This document shows, piece by piece, positions 53,494 to 61,996 of a DNA stretch of 64,000 bases; within the stretch, counting starts at the first letter, position 1; each line of letters opens with the position of its first letter. Made by a program: the position numbers and the translations under genes. Under the pieces are notes generated by a model. The model searched no databases. It saw nothing but the letters and a program-made list of their open reading frames with translations, and was not told the origin of the DNA. Source of the DNA: Curtobacterium pusillum (GTDB lineage: Bacteria; Actinomycetota; Actinomycetes; Actinomycetales; Microbacteriaceae); contig NZ_JABMCE010000059.1 of NCBI RefSeq assembly GCF_013359865.1, positions 1 through 64,000 of the forward strand, written 5' to 3'.

Positions 53494-54714
53494 GTGGACA
53501 TCTCGATCACCGGCTACGGCGCGGTCTCCCCGTTCGGGCACGGCGTGGGCGCGCTCTGGGACGCCCTCGTCGCAGGCCGCTCGGGCGTGCACGTCCTCGA
53601 ACGGTCCGGCTCGTTCTGGGAGCAGGTCCCGATCCGGGTCGGCGCCGACGCCGCGCTCGACGCCGACACCGCGCTCGGCCGAGTGCGGGCGAACCGGCTG
53701 GACCGCAGCCAGCAGCTCGCGCTCGTCGCCGCCGACGAGGCCTGGGCGGATGCCGGCGCACCGACGGTCGAGGGCGACCGGCTCGCGGTGGTCGTCGGCA
53801 CGGGCATCGGGGGAGTGGAGACGCTCCTCGACGCCCACGACGTGCTCGGGGCCTCCGGCGCCCGACGGGTGTCGCCCCGGGCGGTGCCGATGCTCATGGC
53901 CAACGGCGCCGCCGCGCAGATCAGCATCGCGTTCGGAGCACGGGCGGGCGCGTACACGACCGTGTCGGCGTGCGCGTCCGGGGCCGAGGCCATCGCGACG
54001 GCCGCGCGGCTCATCACCACGGGGGAGGCCGACGTCGTCATCGCCGGCGGGACCGAGGCCGCCGTGACTCCGGTCACGATGGCCTCCTTCGCGCAGTCCC
54101 AGGCACTCGCCAAGCCCGGCGACGACGACCCGACGACGCTCTCGCGGCCGTTCGACGTCGACCGCCGCGGGTTCGTGCTCGGCGAGGGCGCCGGGATCGT
54201 CGTGCTCGAACGGGCCGACCACGCCGCCGCCCGGGCGCAGCGGTCGCACGGGACGCTCGCGGGGTGGGGCATCACCTCGGACGCGTTCCACATCACGGCA
54301 CCCCTCGCCGACGGCAGCGAGCAGGAGCGCGCGATGACGGCAGCGATCCGGATGGCCGGGCTCACCGGCGCGGACGTCGACCACGTCAACGCCCACGCGA
54401 CCGGCACCCCGGTCGGCGACGCCGGCGAGGCCGCGGCGATCGCCCGAGCGGTGGGGACCGGAGCGCTCGTCACGGCGCCGAAGGGCGCCATCGGGCACAT
54501 GTTCGGCGCTGCCGGAGCTGTCGAGTCGATCCTCGCGGTCCGCGCGGTCGAGACCGGGGTCGTGCCGCCGACGCTGAACCTCGAGCGCCTCGACCCGGCG
54601 ATCGAGCTCGACGTGGTGGCGGGGACGGCCCGGACGGCACCGGTCCGGACGGCGCTCAACAACTCGTTCGGGTTCGGCGGGCAGAACGCCTCGCTGGTGT
54701 TCACCTCTGCTTGA
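53494..54714 (+). CDS. beta-ketoacyl synthase, FabF-like
   Basis: A 406-residue condensing enzyme. The nucleophilic Cys is in TTVSACASGAEAIA, the catalytic histidines in VNAHATGTPVGD and GAIGHMFGAAGAVES, and the C-terminal NNSFGFGGQNAS is intact. HATGTPVGD replaces the usual HGTSTPLND. It is alone, not beside fabD/acpP, and controlled by a divergent TetR, so it may extend special acyl chains or adjust membrane lipids. GTG start after AAGGAG. Confidence 0.9.
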   Translation: MDISITGYGAVSPFGHGVGALWDALVAGRSGVHVLERSGSFWEQVPIRVGADAALDADTALGRVRANRLDRSQQLALVAADEAWADAGAPTVEGDRLAVVVGTGIGGVETLLDAHDVLGASGARRVSPRAVPMLMANGAAAQISIAFGARAGAYTTVSACASGAEAIATAARLITTGEADVVIAGGTEAAVTPVTMASFAQSQALAKPGDDDPTTLSRPFDVDRRGFVLGEGAGIVVLERADHAAARAQRSHGTLAGWGITSDAFHITAPLADGSEQERAMTAAIRMAGLTGADVDHVNAHATGTPVGDAGEAAAIARAVGTGALVTAPKGAIGHMFGAAGAVESILAVRAVETGVVPPTLNLERLDPAIELDVVAGTARTAPVRTALNNSFGFGGQNASLVFTSA

Positions 54715-54747
54715 CGCCGGCTGCTGTGCCCGGCGAACGCCCGGGCG

Positions 54748-56154
54748 TCAGTCGGTGGGGGTGATGGTCGATGCGGAGAGGGTGATGGTGTTCGTGTAGG
54801 ACACGACGCGTCCGGTGAGGTCGGCGCCACGGAGGCTGGCCGCGCCGTTGACGAGGTAGTTGCCGACCGGGGCGGTCGCGGCGCCGAAGATGGTGGTGTT
54901 GGTTCCGAGGGTGGCGGTGGTTCCGACGATCCACCAGACGTTGGAAGGCTTCGCTCCGTTGGCGAGGACGATCTTGGCGCCCTCGGCCATGGTGAGGGCG
55001 GAGCTCGTGCGGAACACGAACCGTGCGGAGCTGTCACCCTTCGCGTCGAGGACGAGGGTGCCCGGGACGCTGAACGCACCGGTGGTCGAGGTGTAGACGC
55101 CGCCGTTGAGGGTGCCCGAGAGCGAGGGGTTGAGCGTTCGGCTCGTGGGGCGCTCGTTCAGGGCGCTGCGGGCGGCGGTCGCGGACGCCATGGCGCGGGC
55201 CGCGGCGGCGGTGTTGCGTTCCGTGGAGCCGCTGACGGTGACGCCGGAGACGGTGCTGCCGGGCGACGTCGCGACGGACCCGTACGCGGTCGAGAAGTGG
55301 AACAGGAGCGATCCGTCGGTGACGGAGGTGTTCGCCACCGCCGCGTACCCGGCCATGGAACCGACGGCGATGGGTGCGTACGCCTTCGTCGTCCACGATG
55401 CGGTGGCGCGGGTCTGCTCGGTGAAGAAGCCCTGTGCGTGGGCGATCCCCGGGGAGGCGAGGCCGATGGCCACGACCGCTGCTGCGCCGATCGCGATCCT
55501 GGACACCCGAGCCGCCTGGTGACCGGTCGCCCTCGTCCGCGAGACGGGACTCGGAGTCGTCGTCTCCCGCATGCGCGGTCCCGGGTCCGGATCGTTCGTC
55601 GTGTCGTCCTCCTCGGGGGTGCGGGAAGAGAAGGCGGCGAGGACGATCGCGGCGAGGGTCAGCGCTGCCCAGGTGATGAACGCGACGGTGTTGCCGTGGC
55701 TGAGCCAGAGGACCGGGAGTCCCGCGTAGGGGACGAGGAGTCGGGCTTGTCCGGTGATGTCGTGACGGGTGACGCGCCACGAGTCGACGTCGGGGTTCGC
55801 GTCCCCTTTCGTCACGAGCGAGTTGTCGGGGTCGACGTGCACGAGCCGGTGGACGACGAGTTCACCCTCGGTGCGGAAGGTGATGACGCGCCCCACCGGG
55901 AGCGGGCTCGTCGCGGGCAGCGGTGTCGTCAGCACGACGTCGCCCGGGCTGATCCGGGGCTCCATGGACCCGGTCTGGACGACGGAACCCGTCCAGCCGA
56001 ACAGGGCCGGGAGGAAGGCGATGGTGGCGAGGGCGGCGACGAACGTCAGGTACGCCCGTGCCGTCGTGACGAGGAGGAGTCCACCCCACCCGCCCCGCCG
56101 ACCGAGCACGGCTGGTCCGGCGCGGTGCTGCGGGGCGGATGCGTGGGTACTCAC
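54748..56154 (-). CDS. SipW-type signal peptidase fused to DUF3494 ice-binding-like domain
   Basis: One uninterrupted 468-residue frame. Residues 30-175 are a type I signal peptidase of the SipW/ER kind: TGSMEPRISPGD (Ser63), VVHRLVHV (His102 in place of Lys) and VTKGDANPDVDSW, bounded by helices at about 33-52 and 155-175. After an acidic linker a second signal-like segment follows (RIAIGAAAVVAIGLASPGIAHA, ending near 240, then QGFFTEQTRATASW). Residues 257-468 are a DUF3494 beta-solenoid (GTLVLDAKGDSSARFVFR, VWWIVGTTATLGTNTTIFG). An internal ATG at 55572 (Met195) could start the second part alone but has no ribosome-binding site. GTG start, 17 bases after the TasA-like gene. Confidence 0.8.
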   Translation of the reverse strand: MSTHASAPQHRAGPAVLGRRGGWGGLLLVTTARAYLTFVAALATIAFLPALFGWTGSVVQTGSMEPRISPGDVVLTTPLPATSPLPVGRVITFRTEGELVVHRLVHVDPDNSLVTKGDANPDVDSWRVTRHDITGQARLLVPYAGLPVLWLSHGNTVAFITWAALTLAAIVLAAFSSRTPEEDDTTNDPDPGPRMRETTTPSPVSRTRATGHQAARVSRIAIGAAAVVAIGLASPGIAHAQGFFTEQTRATASWTTKAYAPIAVGSMAGYAAVANTSVTDGSLLFHFSTAYGSVATSPGSTVSGVTVSGSTERNTAAAARAMASATAARSALNERPTSRTLNPSLSGTLNGGVYTSTTGAFSVPGTLVLDAKGDSSARFVFRTSSALTMAEGAKIVLANGAKPSNVWWIVGTTATLGTNTTIFGAATAPVGNYLVNGAASLRGADLTGRVVSYTNTITLSASTITPTD

Positions 56155-56171
56155 GGTGTGTCGGTCCCGCG

Positions 56172-56792
56172 TCAGCTGGCGCTCGAGCTGGTGCTGCGGA
56201 ACTCCCACACCACGTCGGCGCTGACCGTCGAGCCCTGCAGGGAGTCGATCTGCTGCTGGGTCATCCCGTCCGTGTTGAACTGCCAGGTCACCCGGTACGA
56301 GCGGGACTCGGAGGTGCCGTCGGTGTCCCAGGGGTGGCTGCCGGTGTCGTAGTTGTGCGAGGCCGACGCGACCGTGGAGAGCGGAGCGAACGTCGCGGTC
56401 GAGCCGTCCGGCGTGAACCCGGTGCAGTCGTTGAACGAGCCGCCCGTGCCGACCTCGACCTTGAACTGGATGTGCTCGGACAGCCCGGTGGTCGAGCTGA
56501 GGTTCGCGGCGTAGTCGCGCACCTCGCCGGGCACGTTCGCGTTGGAGGTCACGACGATGCACTTGGTGCCGGTGTCGCCCGGGACGAGGTTGGTGACGCT
56601 GAACGCCGCGGCGCCCTTGTCGTCGTCCGTGAGTGCGACGGATCCGGCGGACCAGGAGTCTCCGGCGTTCCGGGTGGTGGCCGTGAAGGCGGCGTACGAG
56701 GAGTGCCAGACCAGGCCGCCCGCGATGACGATCGCGAGCGGCGCGGCGCCGAACCCCAGGAGCGTGCGCATGCGGGCAGAGGGCTTCTTCAT
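56172..56792 (-). CDS. TasA/camelysin-like protein with SipW-type signal
   Basis: A 206-residue exported protein. Residues 9-30 are the hydrophobic core, followed by AAFTATTRNAGDSWSAGSVAL. This matches the SipW-dependent pattern (A-x-F-x-x-x-x-N-x-x-x-x-x-x-AG) seen in TasA, TapA and camelysin. The mature part is beta-rich with two cysteines (KCIVVT, FNDCTGF). It probably forms fibres or a wall layer. The gene directly precedes its likely peptidase. ATG at 56792 follows AAAGGGA. Confidence 0.82.
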   Translation of the reverse strand: MKKPSARMRTLLGFGAAPLAIVIAGGLVWHSSYAAFTATTRNAGDSWSAGSVALTDDDKGAAAFSVTNLVPGDTGTKCIVVTSNANVPGEVRDYAANLSSTTGLSEHIQFKVEVGTGGSFNDCTGFTPDGSTATFAPLSTVASASHNYDTGSHPWDTDGTSESRSYRVTWQFNTDGMTQQQIDSLQGSTVSADVVWEFRSTSSSAS

Positions 56793-56892
56793 GGTGGTGT
56801 TCCCTTTCGAGCGCCGGTGGTTGAACGGCACGTGGACGCCGCCCGCGACGCGGAGCGGCAGAAGGACCCGGAGCTCGGCCTGACATCGGCAA

Positions 56893-57048
56893 CCCGCTCG
56901 TTCTCGTCCAGCAGTGAAGTTACTTCAGGGCCGAGATACTCGAAAGGTGGCGGATGCCCCCAGAGCGGGGGAATGCCTCTGCGATCGTGAAGTGTCACAC
57001 TGAAGTGGCTCGAGGTCCGAGCGGACCTTGCAGAGTTGAGGCACTCAC
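56893..57048. promoter_or_regulatory. divergent control region of the TasA-like operon and marR
   Basis: Two dyads lie here: TGAAGT-T-ACTTCA at 56915-56927 and AGTGT-C-ACACT at 56991-57001. GTGAAGT occurs in both and TGAAGTG again at 57001-57007. They may be MarR sites covering both promoters. No other gene is seen. Confidence 0.55.
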
Positions 57049-57543
57049 ATGACGTTCCCCCCGGTGATGACGGCCCTCGCGGCGACGGCGGTGAACGAGC
57101 CGCCCCTCCTGGAGGCCGTTTCTGCGTTCGCTGCGCTGGAGCACCAGAACTCGCAGGTGATCGGGGTCCTCTCCAGCAGGCTGGGTATCGGGAAGACCGA
57201 CCTCCGGGCGCTCGTGTACCTGTCGCGGAACCCGGGGAGCATGCCGAAGGCGCTGGCCGAGCACCTGCAGCTCTCCACCGGGGCGACCACGAACCTGATC
57301 GATCGAATGGAAGCGGCGGGCCTGCTCACCCGGGTTCCCAACCCGGATGACCGACGGAGCTCCGTCCTCGAGCTCGCGGAGACCGGGGTGCAAGCAGCCC
57401 ACGAGGTCAGCGTCTTCTACCGGCACGTGTTCCGCGAGGCGGTCGAACCCCATCACTTCAAGGTCCTCAGCGCTGCCATGCGATCCATCGGCGACGCCAT
57501 CGGCCGAGCAGCAGAGGCCGCCGATCAAACGACCGGCGGCTGA
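57049..57543 (+). CDS. MarR-family transcriptional regulator
   Basis: A 164-residue winged-helix regulator. The DNA-binding core is TDLRALVYLSRNPGSMPKAL to LSTGATTNLIDRMEAAGLL, with the wing RVPNPDDRRSSVLELAETG. It is divergent from the TasA-like/SipW-like operon, across a region with palindromes, so that operon is the probable target. A weak GAGG lies eight bases before the ATG. Confidence 0.88.
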   Translation: MTFPPVMTALAATAVNEPPLLEAVSAFAALEHQNSQVIGVLSSRLGIGKTDLRALVYLSRNPGSMPKALAEHLQLSTGATTNLIDRMEAAGLLTRVPNPDDRRSSVLELAETGVQAAHEVSVFYRHVFREAVEPHHFKVLSAAMRSIGDAIGRAAEAADQTTGG

Positions 57544-57563
57544 CGGGCGCGATCACGCCGCGG

Positions 57564-58421
57564 TCATGATGTCGGGGATGACGACGGCGCGAGGTCCTGC
57601 AGCCCGGTGACCCGCAGCAGGTCGAGCTTCGCGGCGTCCTCCGTGCCGGGCGCCGCCGTGTAGACGACGACGCGCAGGTCGCCGCCGGGGACGGTGAGGA
57701 CGTCGCAGTCGACCTCGATCGGCCCCACGGGGGAGTGCACGCGCTTCCGGCTCGCACGGTGTACGGCGACCCGGCCGGTGTCCCACCGCCGTTCGAACTC
57801 CGGCGACTCGCGCCGCAGCCGGGCCACGAGTTCGGCGAGTTCTCGGTCGGCGGGGTAGCGTCCGACCGCCGTGCGGAGGTCGGCGGCGAGGTCGCTCGAG
57901 AACTCCTCCTCGTGGACGGCGTCCCACTCGATGCCGTCGTGGCCGTGCACGAAGTGCTGCCAGACGAGGTTCCGGTCGATGCCCGTCCACCGGCTCGGGT
58001 CACCGGTGAGGGCCGCCCAGAGGTCGTTCCAGAGGACGATGTCGTGGGCCGCGCTGAACACGGCGAGCGGGACGTCACCGAGCCGGTCGACGATGCGCTG
58101 CACACCCGGGGTGATGTGCCTGGGCACGACCCGGTGCGATGGCGGAGCCGAACCGGCGACGCGGCAGAGGTGGTCCCGCTCCTCCTCGGACAACCGCAGT
58201 GCGGTCGCGAGGGCGCCGAGGAGCTGCGGCGAGGGGTTCGTCGCCCGGCCCTGTTCGAGGCGGACGACGTAGTCGACGCTCACTCCGGCGAGCGCGGCGA
58301 GCTCCTCACGGCGGAGGCCGGGGGTGCGTCGGCCGGGTCCGGCCGGCAGGCCGACCTCCTCCGGACGCACCCGGTCGCGCCAGGAACGCAGCACACTCGC
58401 GAACTCGCTCACGTCCACCAT
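57564..58421 (-). CDS. XRE-family regulator with MmyB-like ligand domain
   Basis: A 285-residue protein. An N-terminal Cro/CI HTH has RRTPGLRREELAALAGVSVDYVVRLEQGR. It is followed by a MmyB-like PAS domain (AVFSAAHDIVLWNDLWAALTGDP, RNLVWQHFVHG, RYPADRELAELVARLRRESPEFERRW). Such regulators bind small ligands or fatty acids and usually control a divergent oxidoreductase, here the SDR gene at 58515. Confidence 0.92.
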   Translation of the reverse strand: MVDVSEFASVLRSWRDRVRPEEVGLPAGPGRRTPGLRREELAALAGVSVDYVVRLEQGRATNPSPQLLGALATALRLSEEERDHLCRVAGSAPPSHRVVPRHITPGVQRIVDRLGDVPLAVFSAAHDIVLWNDLWAALTGDPSRWTGIDRNLVWQHFVHGHDGIEWDAVHEEEFSSDLAADLRTAVGRYPADRELAELVARLRRESPEFERRWDTGRVAVHRASRKRVHSPVGPIEVDCDVLTVPGGDLRVVVYTAAPGTEDAAKLDLLRVTGLQDLAPSSSPTS

Positions 58422-58514
58422 CCTCGCCCCGCGCCTCCCGGCTTCCCTGGTACTGGCGGTCCCACCGTCGTGCGGGGCCTGGGGGAGCCAGCCAGGAGCG
58501 CGCAGGCTGGGTGC

Positions 58515-59195
58515 ATGACGACGACACTCATCACCGGAGCCAACCGCAGTCTCGGCCTCGAGACCGTCCGACGCCTGATCGACGCGGGGCACACCGTGTA
58601 CGCCGGGATGCGCGACACCGCCGGGGGAGACGACGCCCGCGCGCTCGGCGCCCACGTCGTGCAGCTGGACGTCACCGAGCAGGACAGCATCGACCGGGCG
58701 ATCGCGACGATCCCGGAGCTCGACGTCCTCGTGAACAACGCGGGGATCCTCGGGACCTCCTTCGGGGTGGACGACCTCGACGCCGCGGCGATCAGCGCCG
58801 TGCTCGACACGAACGTCACCGGCGTGGTCCGCGTGACGCAGGCCGCGCTGCCGCTGCTCCGTGAATCGGCCAACCCGGTCATCGTGAACGTCGCCTCCGG
58901 GGTCGGGTTCCCACGCTGGCTGACCACGCCCGGACGGGACGAGTACCCGGTGCCCGCGGTGCCGTACGCGGCGTCGAAGGCGGCGCTCATCGCGCTGACC
59001 GTGCAGTACGCGAAGAACCTGCCGGGGTTCCGGGTGAACGCGAGCGACCCCGGGTACACGGCGACGGAGTTCAACGGGTTCGGTGGACACCAGACCGTGA
59101 CCGAGGGTACGGACGCGACCGTCGCCCTGGCGTCGATCGGCCCGGACGGGCCGACCGGACAGTTCCACGACCGGGACGGCGTGATCGCGTACTGA
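58515..59195 (+). CDS. short-chain dehydrogenase/reductase
   Basis: A 226-residue classical SDR. It has the NAD(P) motif TLITGANRSLGLETVRRL, LDVLVNNAGIL and the catalytic YAASK in PYAASKAALIAL, with a Ser in IVNVASGVGF. Substrate unknown. Divergent from the XRE/MmyB regulator, which probably controls it. Confidence 0.92.
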   Translation: MTTTLITGANRSLGLETVRRLIDAGHTVYAGMRDTAGGDDARALGAHVVQLDVTEQDSIDRAIATIPELDVLVNNAGILGTSFGVDDLDAAAISAVLDTNVTGVVRVTQAALPLLRESANPVIVNVASGVGFPRWLTTPGRDEYPVPAVPYAASKAALIALTVQYAKNLPGFRVNASDPGYTATEFNGFGGHQTVTEGTDATVALASIGPDGPTGQFHDRDGVIAY

Positions 59196-59200
59196 ACGGG

Positions 59201-59250
59201 GGACGGACGGGAGGCGCGGGGCGGAGCCGTCACGCGCCTCCCGTCCGTCC
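59201..59250. repeat. long-armed GGAGGCGCG-family palindrome
   Basis: GGACGGACGGGAGGCGCG (59201-59218) and CGCGCCTCCCGTCCGTCC (59233-59250) are exact 18-base inverted arms around 14 bases. It lies five bases after the SDR stop and between convergent genes, so it could double as a terminator. Confidence 0.8.
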
Positions 59251-59280
59251 GCTGGTCGGCTCCACCGCCACCAGCGCGCG

Positions 59281-59550
59281 TCAGCCCTTGGTGCCGGTGG
59301 TCGTGATGCCCTCGTCTGCGGCCAGGGTGGACAGGAACGCCCGCGTGTCGAGCGCGCCCTGCGCCATCTGCACGTGCACGTCGTCGCCGAGCCCGAACCT
59401 CATCGTGTCGAGCGTGCCGGAGAGACGGGCGTCCAGGGAGTAGTCGACCTCCGAGTCGTCCCGCGGCTGGATCCCGCTGGCGCACCCGGCGACGACGAGG
59501 GTCAGTGCGAGCAGCACCCCGCAGGCGGTCGTCTTCCGACGGACGGACAT
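59281..59550 (-). CDS. small lipoprotein
   Basis: An 89-residue protein with a lipoprotein signal: MSVRRKTTACGVLLALTLVVAGC, in which VAGC is the lipobox. The mature part of about 67 residues is acidic and lacks known motifs. It is probably anchored to the outer face of the membrane. ATG at 59550 follows GAGGAGG. Confidence 0.7.
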   Translation of the reverse strand: MSVRRKTTACGVLLALTLVVAGCASGIQPRDDSEVDYSLDARLSGTLDTMRFGLGDDVHVQMAQGALDTRAFLSTLAADEGITTTGTKG

Positions 59551-59608
59551 GGTGCCTCCTCCCGCGCCCGCCGTCGGGTGCGCCCCGTGTCCGGTCCACC
59601 GGGAAGTG

Positions 59609-59657
59609 CTGCTCCCCGTCCGGCAGCGCGCTGGTCGCTCTGCTCCCCGTCCGGCAG
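59609..59657. repeat. direct repeat of an 18-base unit
   Basis: CTGCTCCCCGTCCGGCAG occurs at 59609-59626 and 59640-59657, in the gap between the GNAT and lipoprotein genes. Confidence 0.6.
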
Positions 59658-59672
59658 GGCGCCGGACGCTGC

Positions 59673-60113
59673 TCAGTCGTGGACGTCGGCGCCGAAGCCC
59701 GGTCCCGGCCGCATCATCCAGCCGTCCGCATCGGGGAGCGGACGGAACCCGAAGCGCTCGTACAGCCCCTGAGCGTCGGCGGTGAAGAGCGCGAACCGCT
59801 TCAGTCCCAGTGGCTCGATCGCCTCGGTCACGCCCCGCACGAGGGCGACGCCGACACCGCGCCCGCGGGCGGCCGGGTCGACGAACACGTCGGCGAGCCA
59901 GCCGAAGGTCACCCCGTCGGTGACCACCCGCGCGTACCCGAGCTGGTCTCCGGTCGCGTCGTCGTAGACGCCGAAGTTGCGAGAGCCGGCGATGATCGCG
60001 TCCTGCGTCGCTCGGTCGCGGCCGCGTGCCCAGTAGGACTGCTCGCTCAGCCAGCGGTGCACACGGGCGACGTCGAGGTCGCCGGGGTCATCGGAGAAGC
60101 GCAGTCCGTCCAT
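59673..60113 (-). CDS. GNAT-family N-acetyltransferase
   Basis: A 146-residue GNAT protein. The acetyl-CoA loop is in VFVDPAARGRGVGVALVRGV (R-G-x-G-x-A). FALFTADAQGLYERFGFRPL and the N-terminal VARVHRWLSEQSYWARGR identify the small family close to YPEA/ElaA-like enzymes. Substrate unknown. ATG at 60113 gives the usual length. Confidence 0.88.
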   Translation of the reverse strand: MDGLRFSDDPGDLDVARVHRWLSEQSYWARGRDRATQDAIIAGSRNFGVYDDATGDQLGYARVVTDGVTFGWLADVFVDPAARGRGVGVALVRGVTEAIEPLGLKRFALFTADAQGLYERFGFRPLPDADGWMMRPGPGFGADVHD

Positions 60114-60170
60114 CCGTCCAGTCAAGCGGTCGTGGCGCCGCGGGGGCAACGGCCGATCCGACGGTCATGG

Positions 60171-60192
60171 CCTGGAGGCGCGGTGCCGGTCC
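60171..60192. repeat. GGAGGCGCGG-family repeat (half element)
   Basis: CCTGGAGGCGCGGTGCCGGT and two more bases match the dhaM-linker and trpD/glpK copies. GGAGGCGCGGG recurs at about 60208-60218. Confidence 0.65.
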
Positions 60193-60261
60193 GGAACGTC
60201 GGCTCCCGGAGGCGCGGGACTGCGTCGCCGTCCGGCATCGCTGGTCTGTCAGGATGACGGG

Positions 60262-61293
60262 ATGCGCGCTGTGCAGTACACCTCGTTCGGGTCCGTGCCG
60301 TCGATCGTCGAGGTCCCCGACCCCGTTGCCCCCGAGGACGGCGTCGTCGTCCGGGTCGTCGCCACCGGGGTCTGCCGGAGCGACTGGCACGCCTGGAAGG
60401 GCCACGACGACACGGTCCGGCTGCCGCACGTCCCTGGCCACGAGTTCGCCGGGGTCGTCGCTGCGGTCGGGTCCCGTGTGGCCCGGTTCGCCGTGGGCGA
60501 CCGGGTCACGGCGCCGTTCGTGTTCGCGTGCGGAACGTGCGACGAGTGCCTCGCCGGCGCCACCCAGGTCTGCACCCGCCAGCAGCAGCCCGGCTTCACC
60601 CTGCCGGGCTCGTACGCCGAGGCCGTGGTCGTGCCGCACGCCGATGTGAACCTCGTCGCGCTGCCGGACGCCGTCGGGTTCGTCGAGGCAGCCGGCCTCG
60701 GCTGCCGGTTCGGAACGGCGTACCACGCGCTGCACGCCCGGGGTCGGGTGGCCGGCGGGGAGTGGGTCGCCGTGTTCGGCTGCGGGGGAGTCGGGCTCTC
60801 CACCGTCCTCGTCGCGGTCGCCGCCGGTGCCCGGGTCGTCGCCTCGGACATCTCGCCGGCCGCGCTCGCACGTGCCGAGGCCCTCGGAGCGGAGACCGTC
60901 CCGATGGACGAGCGGGCCGTGGATGCCGTCCGGACGATCACGGGCGGCGGAGCGCACCTCTCCGTCGACGCGTTCGGTAGCCGGGCGACCTCGGTCGCCG
61001 CCGTGGCGTCCCTGCGCCCGCGGGGCCGACACGTGCAGGTCGGCCTGCTCCTCGACGACGAGGCGGCGCCCGCCATCCCGATGGGACGCGTGATCGCGGA
61101 CGAACTCGAGCTGCTCGGCAGCCACGGGATCTCCGTGGGGGAGTACGCCGCGTTGCTCGACGACGTCGTGGCCGGGCGACTCCGGCCGGCCGAGTCGATC
61201 GGACGGACGATCGACTTCGAGGACCTGCCAGAGGCGATCGTCGCGATGGACGGGCCGCCGACATCGGCCGGCATGACGGTCGCCGTGTCCTGA
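60262..61293 (+). CDS. zinc-dependent alcohol dehydrogenase
   Basis: A 343-residue MDR enzyme. The catalytic zinc ligands are in VCRSDWHAWKGHD and GHEFAGVV; structural zinc cysteines are in CGTCDECLAGATQVC. The NAD(P) motif is VFGCGGVGLSTV. Substrate is unknown; a medium-chain alcohol or polyol is likely. CAGGAT (60250-60255) precedes the ATG by six bases, implying a leaderless mRNA. Confidence 0.92.
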   Translation: MRAVQYTSFGSVPSIVEVPDPVAPEDGVVVRVVATGVCRSDWHAWKGHDDTVRLPHVPGHEFAGVVAAVGSRVARFAVGDRVTAPFVFACGTCDECLAGATQVCTRQQQPGFTLPGSYAEAVVVPHADVNLVALPDAVGFVEAAGLGCRFGTAYHALHARGRVAGGEWVAVFGCGGVGLSTVLVAVAAGARVVASDISPAALARAEALGAETVPMDERAVDAVRTITGGGAHLSVDAFGSRATSVAAVASLRPRGRHVQVGLLLDDEAAPAIPMGRVIADELELLGSHGISVGEYAALLDDVVAGRLRPAESIGRTIDFEDLPEAIVAMDGPPTSAGMTVAVS

Positions 61294-61302
61294 CGCGCGT
61301 CC

Positions 61303-61895
61303 TCAGCGCCGCGGCCGGTACACGTCGGCCTTCGCTCCGCCCTCGAACACCGTCGAGCTGACCAGTTCGAGGTCGAGCTCGTCCGGGAGACCGGAGAAGA
61401 TGCCGTCGCCCACGCCGAGCGCCACCGGGAGCACGACCAGGCGGTACTCGTCGACCAGGTCGGCCCGCACGAGGCTCCGGCAGAAGTCCGTCCCGCCCTG
61501 GGCGAGCACGTACTCGCCCTCCTCGGCGCGCAGTCGGTCGACTTCCTCGGCCAGGTCACCGCTGGCGGCCCGCGCTCCGGTCCAGGTGGCGGCCCGGGGG
61601 AGCCCGAACCCCCGAGGTCGACCACGGCGGGGTCGTACGACGGCTGTCGCGTGAACACCACCTTCGGGATGCGGTTCATCGCGTCCGCCATCGGGGTCGT
61701 GCCGTTCGCCCAGAACCCGGCCACCGACTCGAACGTCCGTCGGCCGAACGCGTGCACGCCCGCGTTCCGGATCGTGTCGAGCACCCAGGCCGCAGAGTCC
61801 GGACTCGCGGCACGGAACATCCAGTCGGAGTCCGCACGAGCAGCCGCCACGTGGCCGTCGACGGACATCGACATCTTCAGGACGAGCTTCCGCAT
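61303..61895 (-). pseudogene. dihydrofolate-reductase-like (RibD C-terminal) protein, frameshifted
   Basis: The first part starts MRKLVLKMSMSVDGHVAAA and runs through AFGRRTFESVAGFW to YDPAVVDLGGS in one frame. The rest (AATWTGARAASGDLAEEV, YVLAQGGTDFCRSLV, DEYRLVVLPVALGVG) is in another. The switch lies near 61596-61613, where runs of five G and five C sit close together. Total length (593 bases) is not a multiple of three. It is either a real frameshift or a homopolymer sequencing error. The intact family includes small NADPH-dependent reductases of unknown substrate. Confidence 0.82.
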
Positions 61896-61996
61896 CGAAC
61901 ACCGCCGGTTCCGAACGCCGCACGACGCTCACGTCGGCGATGCTAGAGGGGAGGGGCCAAGGCCGCCAGAGCGGCTCGGTGTTTCGCAGATGCGAG

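Noticed and set aside
54748-55572. Separate DUF3494 gene starting at Met195
   Set aside because: No ribosome-binding site or promoter is visible before the ATG and the frame continues unbroken into the peptidase; kept as an alternative in the fusion entry.
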